Positions 1 through 10,778 of a DNA stretch of 64,000 nucleotides are shown in pieces. The stretch lies in contig NW_023998415.1 of NCBI RefSeq assembly GCF_014805625.2, positions 18,897,135-18,961,134 of the forward strand. The letters are read 5' to 3'. Under the pieces are notes generated by a model. It saw only the letters and a program-made list of their open reading frames with translations. It made no database searches and had not been told where the DNA came from. Every line of letters begins with the position of its first letter. Position 1 is the stretch's first letter. The position numbers and the translations under genes are program-made. This DNA is from Glossina fuscipes (Eukaryota > Arthropoda > Insecta > Diptera > Glossinidae).

Positions 1-78
1 CACAAGTATACATATATTCTTGATCAAACTCAAATTCTGAATCGATTTTCGTCTGTCCCTCTGCTCATGTTTTTGCCA
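1..78 (+). repeat. Dispersed fly repeat, partial copy A
   Basis: The block runs TATTCTTGATCA, then AATTCTGAATCGATTTTCG, then TCTGTCCCTCTGC. The same order recurs at 6448-6490 (ATTCTTGATCAGTGTTAAATT, then CTGAATTGAT). It corresponds to the Rsp-like 'TTCTTGATCA ... GAGTCGAT ... GTCTGTCC' block that I know from many fly intergenic repeats. It is cut by the window start, so its left end is unseen. It is followed at once by a 24-base poly(T). No coding content. Confidence 0.55.
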
Positions 79-80
79 GC

Positions 81-104
81 TTTTTTTTTTTTTTTTTTTT
101 TTTT
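81..104. repeat. Poly(T) tract, 24 bases
   Basis: Uninterrupted run of T between a dispersed repeat and a LINE fossil. It could be the A-tail of a minus-strand retroposon or simple slippage. Confidence 0.95.
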
Positions 105-159
105 AATCCAAATGACGCCTTCATCTTCATATACGTTAAAAAATAAATAAATCGAAATT

Positions 160-665
160 TGTCAAGGAATGGTCGTGTGAATCTCATCCTCTGTCAAGAC
201 TAGAATATGCGTCAGTAGTTTGGCACTCAAGTTATAAATGTGATAGTGATCGAATTTCGACACTGTCGAAAATAATTCCTTATCTTCGTCTCATGGTCTA
301 TACAATTAAACTTCACCTCGGACCAACTTCTCATAAATGAAGATTTACCCTTTGCACCACCTTTAATGTTAAGCAAATGACAAATAGAGAAACGCTATCG
401 CCAGCATCACTTGGTGCAAATAATTTTAATATCCCGCAAATTGAGTTGACATAGTATATCCTTATTAATTCACTGCTTTATCGCCTCTCAGCTACGGGCT
501 GTTTAAATCCTTTCATTGTGCATTGTGCAAAAACACTAACGTTGATTATGTTTTATTCATTTTTTCTGATTCGGTTAGCCGAATCGAATCATGCTATGAG
601 TTCAATTGTATTTTTCTTAATTAATCCTATAAATGTTCGCGTATATGTTAATTACAGTATTTTAT
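160..665 (+). pseudogene. Non-LTR retrotransposon RT C-terminal fossil
   Basis: In one frame from about 190 the translation reads SRLEYASVVWHSSYKCDSD followed by RI. This is the C-terminal landmark of insect I/Jockey-type reverse transcriptases (LEYAS-VW-P-Y-x-RIE-VQ). After a frame change near 320, another frame reads IEKRYRQHHLVQIIL, then SLLIHCFIASQLRAV. These match the family pattern 'LExRR...F...(I/L)LxG', then 'LL...(V/I)PxRxLR'. Stops interrupt the second part at several points, so it cannot be translated. The upstream catalytic YxDD part is absent, as in a 5'-truncated LINE copy. The order of blocks and their spacing are what make the call; clade-level placement is inference. A second fossil of the same domain lies on the minus strand at 21500-21900. 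Confidence 0.8.
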
Positions 666-669
666 ATTA

Positions 670-2365
670 TTAAAAAATTAACATTGAACGGTGTAGCGGT
701 GATTACTAAATGAGTGCAGAAAAAATACAGTTTAACGGTGAGAAGAGAAAATAAAGTTAATGTGATATGTGTATTCAGTTGAAGTTGACCTTAAATTGAC
801 TTCCGTATCAAGTTTTGCCCGAGTCTGGATATGAGATCGCCAGTAAGTTTACAAGTTAAGCATGTATATATTATATTTTGGACAACCCAACGATAATCCG
901 AAGAGCAAAGTGAGGAAGCGATCTACGGTAAAGTTGTAGCGCCAAACGATTGCCCTATTTTCGTAGAATCAACTATGTGGAGCGTGTGTTATGAACAACC
1001 CTAATTGGGGAACACTATTACAAGGAACTCATGTAATTAATCCAATCATTAATGACAGAATCAACTCACATTTAAATCTCCAAACACATATAATAAACCG
1101 TATTGTGCATAGCAATAGAAAACTGAATGCCCTGCAATGAATAGACAACATTTAGTCATATGTGTATTTGTTAAATGTATGTTTGCGGTGAATTTTAGGT
1201 GAATACTAGGAACGAAGAAAATTTTCTTAACTAGAATTGTCATTATAACATGATCACATCAATGTTCATTGCACTCCCCGCCAAGCATCTCAAAGGCACT
1301 TTAGTAAGAATAAGTTGTTAGTTCAGAATGTGCTTCTGATTGATACTTGTTTTGAAAAATACTTTTTCGTCTACTTTTTAACAAATGAAAACAGTATAGT
1401 CAAGCAGGGATGGCCAATGAATGCGCCACATCGTTTCACGTAACACGGTTCTTCATTTATTGTTCTGATAAAATGTCAAAAACTATATTTTGTTACCATA
1501 TAAAGGTATATTTTTCATTTCTTTCGCAGAAGTAGACGTCTAAATAAGAATCGAGAGATTCAAAATCCATGGCGTTGGAAATTATTTTAATCGTAGCAGT
1601 GGTGTGTGCTTAGTTCACCAAACCAACTTCAATCCAATTTCGTAACTCATACCGTTTCCTCCCATCTTTCGGAACGTCATCATGTAATGTTGCACGTATA
1701 GAGGACGACTCCTGAGTAATTGATCATCTTACGAGAAAGAAAAATATTTTTCATTGGGAATCATTATTTCATAGAAGGTGCGTGTCACATAGTCCGAATT
1801 CATCAAAATTAATTTTTATATTAAAATTCTTATTATTCACATAACTTTCTCATAAAGTACAAAATTTAGACTTTGCTGTCGTGAAAAAAGCTTACTTTCT
1901 ATAAGAACTCTTGGATGGCGTGGACTCTAGAAAATAGTCCCACTTGGCCCAAATTTGTTCATTTTTATATCAAATTGCTATTATGGATATCGTAAAATAT
2001 TGAAAGACCTTAGTGCCGTATAAAGACTCATTTTCCGAGCGAAGAATTATTTAAGAAGAGGTTCGAAATGTTCGCTCGTCTGCAAAAAAAATCTTACTTT
2101 TCTCCCAATTTTTGTCGGAAAATTTACGCATTATACGCCGCGTGGTCGTAAAATTGTACCGCAACAACAATAATTCACCTATGGGCCAAAAGGTGTAAGT
2201 GTATCAAATGTTGTCCAAAATAATTATATATTAAAACACATCGCTAGATCAATAGAAAAGCTGAAGATTCAAGTCTTCAAAGAATTATTTGGAATCGATT
2301 CGTATCATAAACTTTAAGTCCATTTTAAGTTCTTCTGTGTGTGGCATGTAGTCACGCAAGCTTTT
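670..2365. other. Non-coding, AT-rich; nothing recognised
   Basis: There is no frame with homology that I recognise. The 1900-2200 stretch (GGCCCAAATTTGTTC, GCCGCGTGGTCG) has the texture of an old dispersed repeat but could not be aligned to the other copies in this window. Confidence 0.7.
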
Positions 2366-2368
2366 TAC

Positions 2369-2541
2369 TATTATTATCATTATTATTATTATTGTTATTA
2401 TTATTGCTATAATTAACTTAGCCAGAGAATTAAATTTGAAGACTAAAGTCTTAAAGCACTAGCATCTAGCAATTGAAAACTCAACCGCACGTAGGATTTG
2501 AACGCACGACCATTGTGATGTTAATCAGGATCGTTTGCCTA
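2369..2541 (-). mobile_element. tRNA-derived SINE, copy 1
   Basis: Read on the minus strand, a tRNA-like head carries a B box GTTCAAATC (2495-2503) about 40 bases after a GGCAAACGATCC segment in the A-box position. An unrelated body follows containing CTTTAAGACTTTAGTCTTC and TTCTCTGGCTAAGTTAAT, then a tail of AAT units (2371-2410). Head, body and tail occur in the same order in copies at 10095-10246 and 41734-41906. The 5' end runs into a CA microsatellite (2541-2585), so no target-site duplication could be defined. Such elements are transcribed by RNA polymerase III and moved by a partner LINE; which LINE is unknown. Confidence 0.8.
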
Positions 2542-2585
2542 ACACACACACACACACACACACATACACACATACACACACACAA
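2541..2585. repeat. (CA)n microsatellite
   Basis: CA repeats with two T interruptions, abutting the 5' end of SINE copy 1. Confidence 0.95.
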
Positions 2586-2589
2586 ACTT

Positions 2590-4480
2590 AATACACTCTG
2601 TACCACAGCGGATGGAGGTTATTAAAAGCCTTTTCCACGCCTCTAGGCGTTCGCCCATATATTCTATGTTGGTTTCTGTGGATCACATTTAAAAACAATT
2701 ATTTTGTTGGGTTATGAAGAAGAGAACGATTTTCAGTTAATTTCATGTAAATGAAGATTTTCCTCAACATAATATTTGACTCAATTTCTTATTACTTTCC
2801 ACTAATAAACGAATTGAAACCCATGTGCCTTTTCATGAAATGCGACGACATTTTTGTTGTTTTCGCCCCTTCAAATTTTAATTTAGCGGAATGGATAAGA
2901 ATGCAAACATTAACCTAAACGAGATTTCGTATCTTATCTTTCCCTAAATAAATATATTAATGAATAATCGTCTAAATACCTATATCTATACATACCTATA
3001 TGTAGGGATTTATGCATTCAGGCATTTGTCATCTTTCGCTTACGATATCTGTCTGTTTGTTAACTATAGAAACATTTCCGTCAATTACTCTAAGGAATTC
3101 GATCTATGAAAAGTCATAAACGTAAATAAGATAGTTTTTTATGAGTTTTCGTGAAAGACAAAAAAAAAAAATAAAAAAAAAAAATAAAAGTAAACAAAAT
3201 GAAGGGCATAATATTCATATTTTCATAATTTTATACATATGTGTAGTATGTACCTAAAATTGACATATATACGCGTATGTGAGTAGATTTCAAATTTTAA
3301 AGTTATTGTCGTTATTTCGAGCATGCTGCGACTATAAATTTGTATCATGTGCTGAATGTTCTGTCGCGTAAACTAATATAAACTTAAATTCCTCAGAAAA
3401 ACTATTTGAAATAATAAGAAAATCATAAAAACGATGACTGCTTGGTATGCTCGAATACATAACGTGATGCCAGTGATTTTAAATGATTTTTACAATATAT
3501 TCTACTTTTTCTTCTTCTTTTTTTTTTTGTTTTGGTTTTCATGTTTTTAAATTATTCCCTGCAATAGATACTCGCTATTATAAATGAGAGGAAGAGCGTG
3601 AAGGGATTCGATTTTGATGTGCATTACTTGTATTAGCATGAGCATACGATGTAGCGCATAATGATCAGCGGTAGGTAATTGCCTTGCGAATGAGTGTTTG
3701 TCTGCGCTTAACGATTGCTAACAGTCGCCACATTAGCAAAACACAAAAAGCAAAAAAGTTGAAAAAAAATAACAAAGAAATTGGAAGAATCCAAGCATGT
3801 CAATTGAATTGTTCCTAGCAATTGAAGAGCAACAATGAAGTCGAAAATCGACTTAAAAAGTCGTAAATGTTCTTTTTTTAACCGCAAAAGACGTTACAGA
3901 TTTACATAACATACGCATATGTTAGTCACTTTGGAATGATGCATTATCTCAATTGCAACAATGGAAAAAGAAAAGGATTTTTCAATAACACTATTTTAGC
4001 ATATGCGTGTAGTAGCATAGTTTTCAAAGCAGATAAAGTGTTTGTGTGTTTGAGTTTATTTAGAATTACTTAGCAATTTTATGTCTTTTTTTTATATCTT
4101 TTCTTTCGTTATTTCGTTATATTCCTCCAAAAAGCCAACTCACATGAAACAATGGGTTGTCCTTTGCCTTCGGTTTCTCTTATGGGCTCTATTTTAAAGT
4201 TAAACGCATATAAAATTCTATAAATTTTCCAGCAACGGTTCATGAAGGGCAAGTCAAGTACGTTTCTATCTTTGCAGTGATTGTGCCGATAAATACAAAT
4301 AAACAATTTCCTTAACAAAATGGTTTAATACACAATAAAAATAAACTTTCTACAAATACAAACAACAAACATGAAAAACACAAACAACAATTTTTATTAC
4401 TTTGTGGAGATTTTTTTTTTTTAAACTAATGTTTTTCTATATGTGCGTTGCTTTGATGTAATTGGAGTTAAGGTTTATCA
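2590..4480. other. Non-coding, AT-rich; nothing recognised
   Basis: Contains short A/T runs (3161-3188, 3511-3526) and scattered TATA-rich stretches. Open frames here, such as 4109-4318 on the minus strand, show no motif or homology. Confidence 0.7.
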
Positions 4481-4483
4481 GTG

Positions 4484-4544
4484 ATTTTATTTTATTTTTA
4501 TTTATTTATTTATTTATTTTTTCTATTTTTTTTTTTTTTTTTTT
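4484..4544. repeat. (TTTA)n and poly(T) tract
   Basis: ATTT units followed by a long T run. They create low-complexity F/L/Y frames that should not be read as genes. Confidence 0.95.
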
Positions 4545-4855
4545 GCTTTCTTTCTTCCCTTACATACGTATCTGCAGTTACGAAAATATATTTAGTTTTT
4601 CGACTCACTTATACAGTTTTTATTGCATTGCGGTGGTGTTTACAAATCGCTACCATTAAAACTGTTCCGTTCTGGCGGTCAGCTATCCATTTTTGTTAGA
4701 TAGAAATAAGCCTCGACTCGTCCCTGCGACGCCACGCCCAGTGAGACTGCTTTATCCATATGCATAGTATAATTTGATTCTATTTACTGCGGCTTTTTTT
4801 TTTGTAGATTCAATATAATGCCGAGATTCAGATTATAGCGGACCTGATCAGGGGC

Positions 4856-4892
4856 TTTATTTTATTTATTTATTTATTTATTTATTTTTTTT
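4856..4892. repeat. (TTTA)n microsatellite
   Basis: About seven ATTT units plus a T run, directly before the GC-richer structured block. A plus-strand TTTA tail is also what some LINE 3' ends leave, but no LINE sequence was recognised upstream. Confidence 0.9.
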
Positions 4893-4916
4893 TATTATTA
4901 TCTTTTCTTTTATTTC

Positions 4917-5195
4917 CGGTAGTACGGGTATCATGAGCCCCCGGACAGAAGGAATGGCCCATTCCGGAACTTTCCTGATCGCTGTGATTAGCCCAAAAGC
5001 TAATGGTAGCGCGGACTAGCATTGCTATCGGATGCCTTACTCGAAGGAATACAGATAGACGCCGATATCACTAGAGGGACGGCAAACGTCCCTGAATGTA
5101 TCTCTAGTTAGCGTTCGGGGAATAATCATCGTTAGGGCTCTGAGTGTGCGTTTTCCCACTCCGTGAGTTTACGCACTCTCTTAAAACTCCCAGAG
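4917..5195. other. GC-richer block with several perfect short stems
   Basis: Unlike its surroundings the block is near-balanced in base composition and free of simple repeats. It holds GGAATGG/CCATTCC around one base (4951-4965), ATTAGC/GCTAAT with a six-base loop (4987-5004), and ACTAG plus AGGGACG paired with CGTCCCT and CTAGT around the loop GCAAA (5070-5108). A further arm, GTGCGT/ACGCAC (5146-5151 with 5171-5176), encloses ACTC/GAGT and is in turn enclosed by CTCTG/CAGAG (5138-5142 with 5191-5195). No protein frame longer than about 35 codons runs through it. It may be a structured RNA, part of a transposon, or chance; the function is unknown. Confidence 0.4.
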
Positions 5196-5339
5196 ATATC
5201 TGTTCATTTAAGTTCTCGTTGAAATGGCCTAGACTTTTAAGGGAGAAGAACTTGACACTTGATCAGGTTAAAATCACTTATTGAACAAATTGGATAAAAG
5301 AGTACCAGGACTCTGGATGCCTTTCCTATTTTTTGCTTC

Positions 5340-5545
5340 TCGCACCACTTATTATACACCGTACATTAAATTTGTGTAGATGTATGTAACACCGGGAAGA
5401 ATTTAAAATGTCTATTTTATTATATTTTATACCGGCCGATTCACAATTATTTTCTGGATATATTTTACCGATCTATCCATTTGTCCCTCTGTTATAAGTC
5501 CACGAGTTTTCGACTTTAAGTCACTCAGGTCTCAGTTTGTAACAT
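5340..5545 (+). repeat. Dispersed fly repeat, copy B
   Basis: The order is TACATTAAATTTGTGTAGATG, TGTAACACCGGGAAGAA, TTATACCGGCCGATTC and CCATTTGTCCCTCTGT. This parallels copy G at 22610 onward (GTATATTAAGTTTG, GGCACCCAGAATG, TTATACCGATCGATTTAGG, TGCCCATCTGTC). Highly diverged; the right end is not defined. Confidence 0.6.
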
Positions 5546-6230
5546 ACGCTGGCAAAATTTGATAAATTGACGCGTTTATATTTAAAGCCAACCCCTTTCG
5601 GGAATGCATTGAGTTAAACCAAATTGACGATTGCTTCCTATATGTCGGGTAGTATTGGCTTTTCCCGATATCGGACGACAGTATTTGGCCGTAGATCTCG
5701 CTTTTATTTTATTTTAAAATCGAAATCGATCGGAACAGAAACCAAACAATTAATAAACTGCATTCTCAGTTTTTCCACTACATCCCTAAATGGATCTACT
5801 AAATACCCATTTAAAGTTCTAGATGATTTATTGCCTATCGCAGCCATGCTTACGGGTAAATCATGCTCTTTTTTGTAGTTCAATTTTAGTTATTGCTCTT
5901 TATTTAGCTTTATTTACAATTCGCCCGAGTTTTGTATCATGGCCATTCAACTTGCAGGAGCCCGTTAGTTTGAATAGCATTGTAATTGTTAGATAATTTA
6001 TGCAACATTTGTTCTGTTGTCAAGGCTTGTTTTTGGCACATTTTTGTAATCATAATTTAGCGACTTGTTCAAAATGGTTTGACTATAATTCTTCCATATA
6101 TTAGATCGTAATGCCGACCGATAAAAGTACGCATTTCATTGCGAGGAGTTTTTGTATTTGCCCGCTATCAACCAGTACGAGCCAAATGAACACATTGTTG
6201 TCGAGGTCGACGTTCTAAATAAGTAACTGA
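5546..6230. other. Non-coding; nothing firmly recognised
   Basis: An 84-codon plus-strand frame at 5624-5878 has no motif I recognise. The minus strand just downstream of the integrase-like fossil may continue that element but shows no clear domain. Confidence 0.6.
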
Positions 6231-6234
6231 GTTA

Positions 6235-6430
6235 CACACTGTCTTCTTGTATGAAAGAACCTGCGACATTTATTGTCTTGTAAGCACTGGTAATTTGCGC
6301 TTCTGCGTGGCTATTAATAAAAGCCTGCGGTTTTTTAATTATAATATAAGGCCCGTCGATTGTTCTATCCAGTAACGCGGGACGAAGCTTTTGCAATATG
6401 TAGAAGGAACTTTCAAAGACCCGATAAAGC
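6235..6430 (-). pseudogene. Possible LTR-retrotransposon integrase tail
   Basis: A 66-codon minus-strand frame contains LRPALLDRTIDGPYIIIKK. Its layout resembles the C-terminal domain of Ty3/gypsy-type integrases, where a 'vr.pL..pYdGPy.V..R' motif precedes a short beta-strand region and a 'VSiDRLKPA' ending. The ending is not recognisable here, and no protease, RT or core integrase is visible upstream in the minus direction. The call rests on one motif of about 20 residues, so it is tentative; it may be coincidence. If real, it is an inert fragment of an old endogenous element. Confidence 0.35.
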
Positions 6431-6512
6431 ATATATATCTATATACACATACACATATTCTTGATCAGTGTTAAATTCTGAATTGATCATCCGTGTGACA
6501 TTTCGATTTCAA
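6431..6512 (+). repeat. Dispersed fly repeat, partial copy C
   Basis: Shares CACATATTCTTGATCA and AAATTCTGAATTGAT with copy A at the window start. The downstream pyrimidine-rich GTCTGTCC block is degraded to ATCCGTGTGAC. Confidence 0.5.
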
Positions 6513-6514
6513 AT

Positions 6515-7470
6515 TTAGCAAACTTATTGGAAATTCTTGCTCGCAGGTTGGTATTGACAATCAATCGGTCAAATTGCTCAAAAGACACGCTCGCTTATCG
6601 CATAACATATACTGAGAACACCGCCATAGTCCTTATTCGGTTTAAAATCTCTTTGCAACTCCTTGGCACGATGAGACAGCAATCGACATTTGCTTAAAAC
6701 GCATTATTAGAATCGGAACGAATTACAGAAACAAAAATTTTATTAAATTAATACTAACAAGTGTCGAAGTTGTCTTTATCTGCGGCTGAATCTATTGTCC
6801 CGGTTGCCTTTAAATTAACGGAGAGCAAATGTGAAAGATTTCTATCCCCTTCAGTTGTATGAGTGATTGATTGCTTGTAAGTACGGAGCAAAGAATTCTC
6901 AAATGTGAAAGGCTTGGCCCACTTCCAATACGAGGAAGTATGCAATGTTTTCCCCAAATTTGATAGCCGATATCTATATAATGTTCTCTTTATATATTAT
7001 ATTGAAAACCTTTCGATCGTAAATATAGAAATCAAAAATGCATTATCTTGTAATGCTGCAAGTGTGCAAACATATTGAAGTTGCCAATAACGGCTTTCGT
7101 GTCGTATTATACGTAGACTGAGACATAACAGCTCTTCTTCTTTATATAATAACACGTTAATGAAATGAACACTTTCACGTCACTTTGACGAACTTTGACT
7201 TTGAAGTTCATACTAAACGAATTCTATCTCTTTGTCAAATAACTATCTATGGAAAATAATTAATTATCATTATTACATAGCAGCTCCGTTCGAAAGCAAT
7301 ATAAACACTTAAATACAAATATTTACTAAGTACTTTATGTTGCAATTTATGCATGAAACGTCCACACGTTTGATTAAGTAAACACCCGCATGCGGCATGC
7401 GGCGTGTAAGTATTCTTTCTTTCAATTCCTTCAAATACTATGTTAATTAATAGCGAGCGTGTACGGACGT
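6515..7470. other. Non-coding; nothing recognised
   Basis: AT-rich single-copy-looking DNA. A 67-codon minus-strand frame at 6754-6957 shows no motif. A small direct repeat of GCATGCGG lies near 7390-7404. Confidence 0.6.
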
Positions 7471-7476
7471 TTTAAG

Positions 7477-7500
7477 CCCTCCCCCCCCTTCCCCTTCCCC
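7477..7500 (-). other. C-rich tract with G-quadruplex potential on minus strand
   Basis: C runs of 3, 8, 4 and 4 are separated by one or two T. The minus strand therefore carries four G runs with loops of one or two A, which fits the strict G-quadruplex pattern; the plus strand could form an i-motif. Confidence 0.7.
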
Positions 7501-7505
7501 TTTGT

Positions 7506-7980
7506 TTGCTTTCCGAATTAAAGAAAGTAGAAGAGAGAAAAAACAAAACAAGGAGAGGAAGGAAAACAATTAAAAAATCAAATATCCAGCATGGACTTAA
7601 AAGCGATGACGTGATCTCATCTGTCAACACACGTTATATATATGTGTATATGAATTTTATAATCAGCCATGCTAGGTCGCATATCCATCTATATTATATG
7701 TATGTGTATATTCATATACACGTTAGATAGGTTTTATAAACAATGCATAGAAAATCCTCCGTTGACTGAACGTTTTCCTCTTAAAATCAAGCGCTGACAT
7801 GTATTGTCATATGTTTGCTTCAAAAAGTTATACATTTCTTTGTTCAGCTAAAAGATTCGATCACTTGACGGTTTAACACATCACCTCGCACCTTCCCCCC
7901 TTTAAATTAAGCAATAAATGCATTCACTAAATTCTGAACTGAGAGTGCGTTCTATTTTTGGGGTAACCACGCATTAAATC
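7506..7980. other. Non-coding sequence up to the gap
   Basis: A 74-codon frame starting at 7506 has no homology I recognise and ends in a translated TA/GT-rich segment. Confidence 0.6.
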
Positions 7981-7984
7981 TGTT

Positions 7985-8084
7985 NNNNNNNNNNNNNNNN
8001 NNNNNNNNNNNNNNNNNNNNNNNNNNNNNNNNNNNNNNNNNNNNNNNNNNNNNNNNNNNNNNNNNNNNNNNNNNNNNNNNNNNN
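7985..8084. other. Assembly gap, 100 N
   Basis: Exactly 100 N, the usual placeholder for a gap of unknown size, followed directly by a run of 16 T (8085-8100). True content and length are unknown. Confidence 0.99.
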
Positions 8085-8100
8085 TTTTTTTTTTTTTTTT

Positions 8101-9040
8101 GTACGCGCACATATATTTGTGTAAGTAAATACGCATGATATTATATGATAAAATTAAGTAAAAAAGGAAAAAAAGAAGAATTTTAATAAACATTGGGGAC
8201 ACACATCGTTAACATTAAATGACGCAAATCACCTGAATTAACAAAGTCACCAAAAAACGTGCCCTTTAGCGGTTTATTAAACTAATGTATACACGCACAT
8301 GCATATATATATATATAACGTGCACGTACGTGCATTCGGTTGTTTTGTGTGCAACGTCAGCCGCAAAAAGGTATTATTTCAAACAATTGTTGTTCTTATT
8401 GACACTGATTGCATTGTTGTTGTTTTTCTTGTTAAGCAAATTTTTTGAAAATTTCTATGGAATCTATAAAAACTTATGACGCTGAAGCAGTAAAATATTT
8501 TGTTATTTAAAATTTATGTACTTTTAGTGGCTTTTGTTGACTAATAATGTTAATTGGTGTAAAGTTTCTATATAAACGCACACATATACATAAATACTTT
8601 CACTTTGGAAAACAAAAGCAATCAAAAGCCGTATCAGTAGGGAAAATCGCAACAGCAGCTCTCCCGTGTTGGTGTGTTACGGTTTACTTGAAACATCGTC
8701 TTGTATGCCGTGTCTATCTTTGCGTGACTTCCTCTGTCCTATTAAACGGGTAAATGTCAAATACGTGAAAGGGTTAGTTTAACTGCGATGCTTAGCACTA
8801 CAAATGGTTGACTCGTACACTAAAAAAAATTATTTGTCAAAATTCTTGAAAGTAACGAAACCCAACACATGGATAGTTTATAACTCAAATCGTGGATGTT
8901 CCTTATGGGTATCCTTTTATTTTGTCTTTCTTTTAATAGGCGCATAAAGGAAACGTATTGAAGCAATACGCTTCCATGTATTTGTGAAAGTTGTACAAAG
9001 CGTGCCAATAAACCTATTGCGTGAGTAAGAACAACATGTA
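8101..9040. other. Non-coding; contains a 14-bp perfect palindrome
   Basis: No coding signal. TGCACGTACGTGCA at 8321-8334 is a perfect palindrome next to a TA run. Confidence 0.7.
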
Positions 9041-9042
9041 AA

Positions 9043-9064
9043 ATTTTTTTTTTTTTTTTTTTTT
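9043..9064. repeat. Poly(T) tract
   Basis: About 22 consecutive T. Confidence 0.95.
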
Positions 9065-9065
9065 C

Positions 9066-10094
9066 GTTTTTTCTGATTACTTTGACCAATCACTCAGTGA
9101 ATGTCTCCATTCATCTGTCGCACGGTGATGGTCAGAGAAAAGCGCGAAATGCGAAGGAGATAGTGAATGATCGCCATCCTTCTGATACCCTCTATGCACT
9201 CTAGCATTGTATATACGGCTGCGTGTGCTCTATTACACTAAGCTTTGTACTCGTGCACACTGACTTTTCTTATGTCGTTTTATGATTAATGCTACGGCAT
9301 CCGTGATCGTTTTTCTAAGCAGAGGGCACGTTTACAACTGCATTGCTTTCATTTTCAAATTTAAATTGGAAAACTGGAATTCATCTAAATATGAATCGCA
9401 CAAACTTGCAAGCTTCTATCGTCATTTTTGAGAGCTGGAACATTTTTTTCGGCAATCAGCTGAACATTTGTGAAGCAAGTTGGGACATCAGGTTTTCAGA
9501 AATTCGGACACATTTTGACCAAACATTTACTTACCTATTTCTGTGTGATGATGGATTCAGTTCCGGTAAGTTCAGTTCCAAATGCTAAATGCTATAAACG
9601 TATAAAAATGCGACTCAGTAATCTTATGTCCGTATATTAATATACAAATCTAACAATTAGGGAGAAAATTATTGGGCGATTTTTGTGTTCGGTCGCATAT
9701 TTTGGGAAAAACTACTGAAATTAGCATGTATTGTACGGATGTGCGTTTGCAAGACGAAATTTCAATCAACTATTTTCATTTAATTACTTTTGCATTTTGT
9801 TAATTGTTCCAAGCATCACAGGAGTGGAACAATACGCTTCATGTAGCTATTTCGTTCTTGCTTGTTTTACTGCTCGCAGAGTTGTCTTAATGATATGGGA
9901 ATGCTTGCGCAACTAATTGTTCATGTTTTTCACAAAATAAAAATCAAAGAAGTTTTACGCCGATGAAATTGGAAAACTTCCCGAGGAATGGCAAGAACTC
10001 ATAAATGTTATTGGCCATAAAGTATTTGAATAAAGGAAAAGGAAAAAAGTGAATAAAGAAAATTGGAAAAAGTCCCTCCCAATGTTTATCAAAT
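9066..10094. other. Non-coding; nothing recognised
   Basis: Frames at 9343-9588 and 9731-9916 (plus strand) lack motifs and splice context. Confidence 0.65.
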
Positions 10095-10246
10095 CCCGAG
10101 ATATCCTGATTAACAACTCAATGGCCATGGTCGTGAGTTCAAGTCCCAAATACATTAGCCAATTAGTCTCCAATAAAGCCAATAATCTTTAAGAGTATGG
10201 TCTTAGCATCTATGTCTCTGGCCAAATTAATTTAACAATGATAACA
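10095..10246 (+). mobile_element. tRNA-derived SINE, copy 3
   Basis: Plus-strand copy of the family at 2369-2541 and 41734-41906. The head reads ATCCTGATTAACAACTCAATG, then ATGGTCGTGAGTTCAAGTCC with B box GTTCAAGTC (10137-10145). The body has ATCTTTAAGAGTATGGTCTT and GTCTCTGGCCAAATTAAT, followed by a decayed AAT-type tail. ATCCTGATTAACA is shared exactly with copy 1. No target-site duplication could be seen, which suggests an old insertion. Confidence 0.75.
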
Positions 10247-10249
10247 CGA

Positions 10250-10739
10250 TACCTATCATCATCGTTCTCTAGAATATCTCGGTAAAGGTCATCACACTCT
10301 ATACTACTAGTCCGCACTTACGCTATTAGTGCACCGGCCTTCAGACAAGGCTGCGGAGTATAGAGAAGAGAGAATAGAGTCCGATATGCCCGTTAGCACG
10401 TCGATATCCGATGTGTGCATAATTTTATTTATTACAAAATTTTAATTTCATTCAATCATGTCGGTCGATTGCTTTATTAAAGATTGAAGAAAACGTTGCC
10501 ACGTCTTCCGGCTTGAAATGAAAAAACATATGAATTCAAAATTCAAGTAAGTACTAAGGCGGTGCTAGCAGGATAGCAGCATGTAAACGCGTAGAAATTC
10601 TTTTAACGTCTATTGCATGCAGCATCTTTTCGTTCTCGGTTACCATTTTTGATTTTGAAAAAAGTTTTTTTTTTTTTTGCTTTTTTTATTGAAACTCTTT
10701 TAAAAAGTAAAAAACAAACTTATGCAAAATTTATATGAA

Positions 10740-10740
<1 letters not shown>
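10250..10740. other. Non-coding; nothing recognised
   Basis: A GC-richer 10290-10410 segment (GCACCGGCCTTCAGAC, GCTGCGGAG) looks like old repeat DNA but matches nothing else here. Confidence 0.6.

Positions 10741-10746
<6 letters not shown>

Positions 10747-10773
<27 letters not shown>
10747..10773. repeat. (TA)n microsatellite
   Basis: TA units after a short A run. Confidence 0.95.
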
Positions 10774-10774
<1 letters not shown>

Positions 10775-10778
<4 letters not shown>

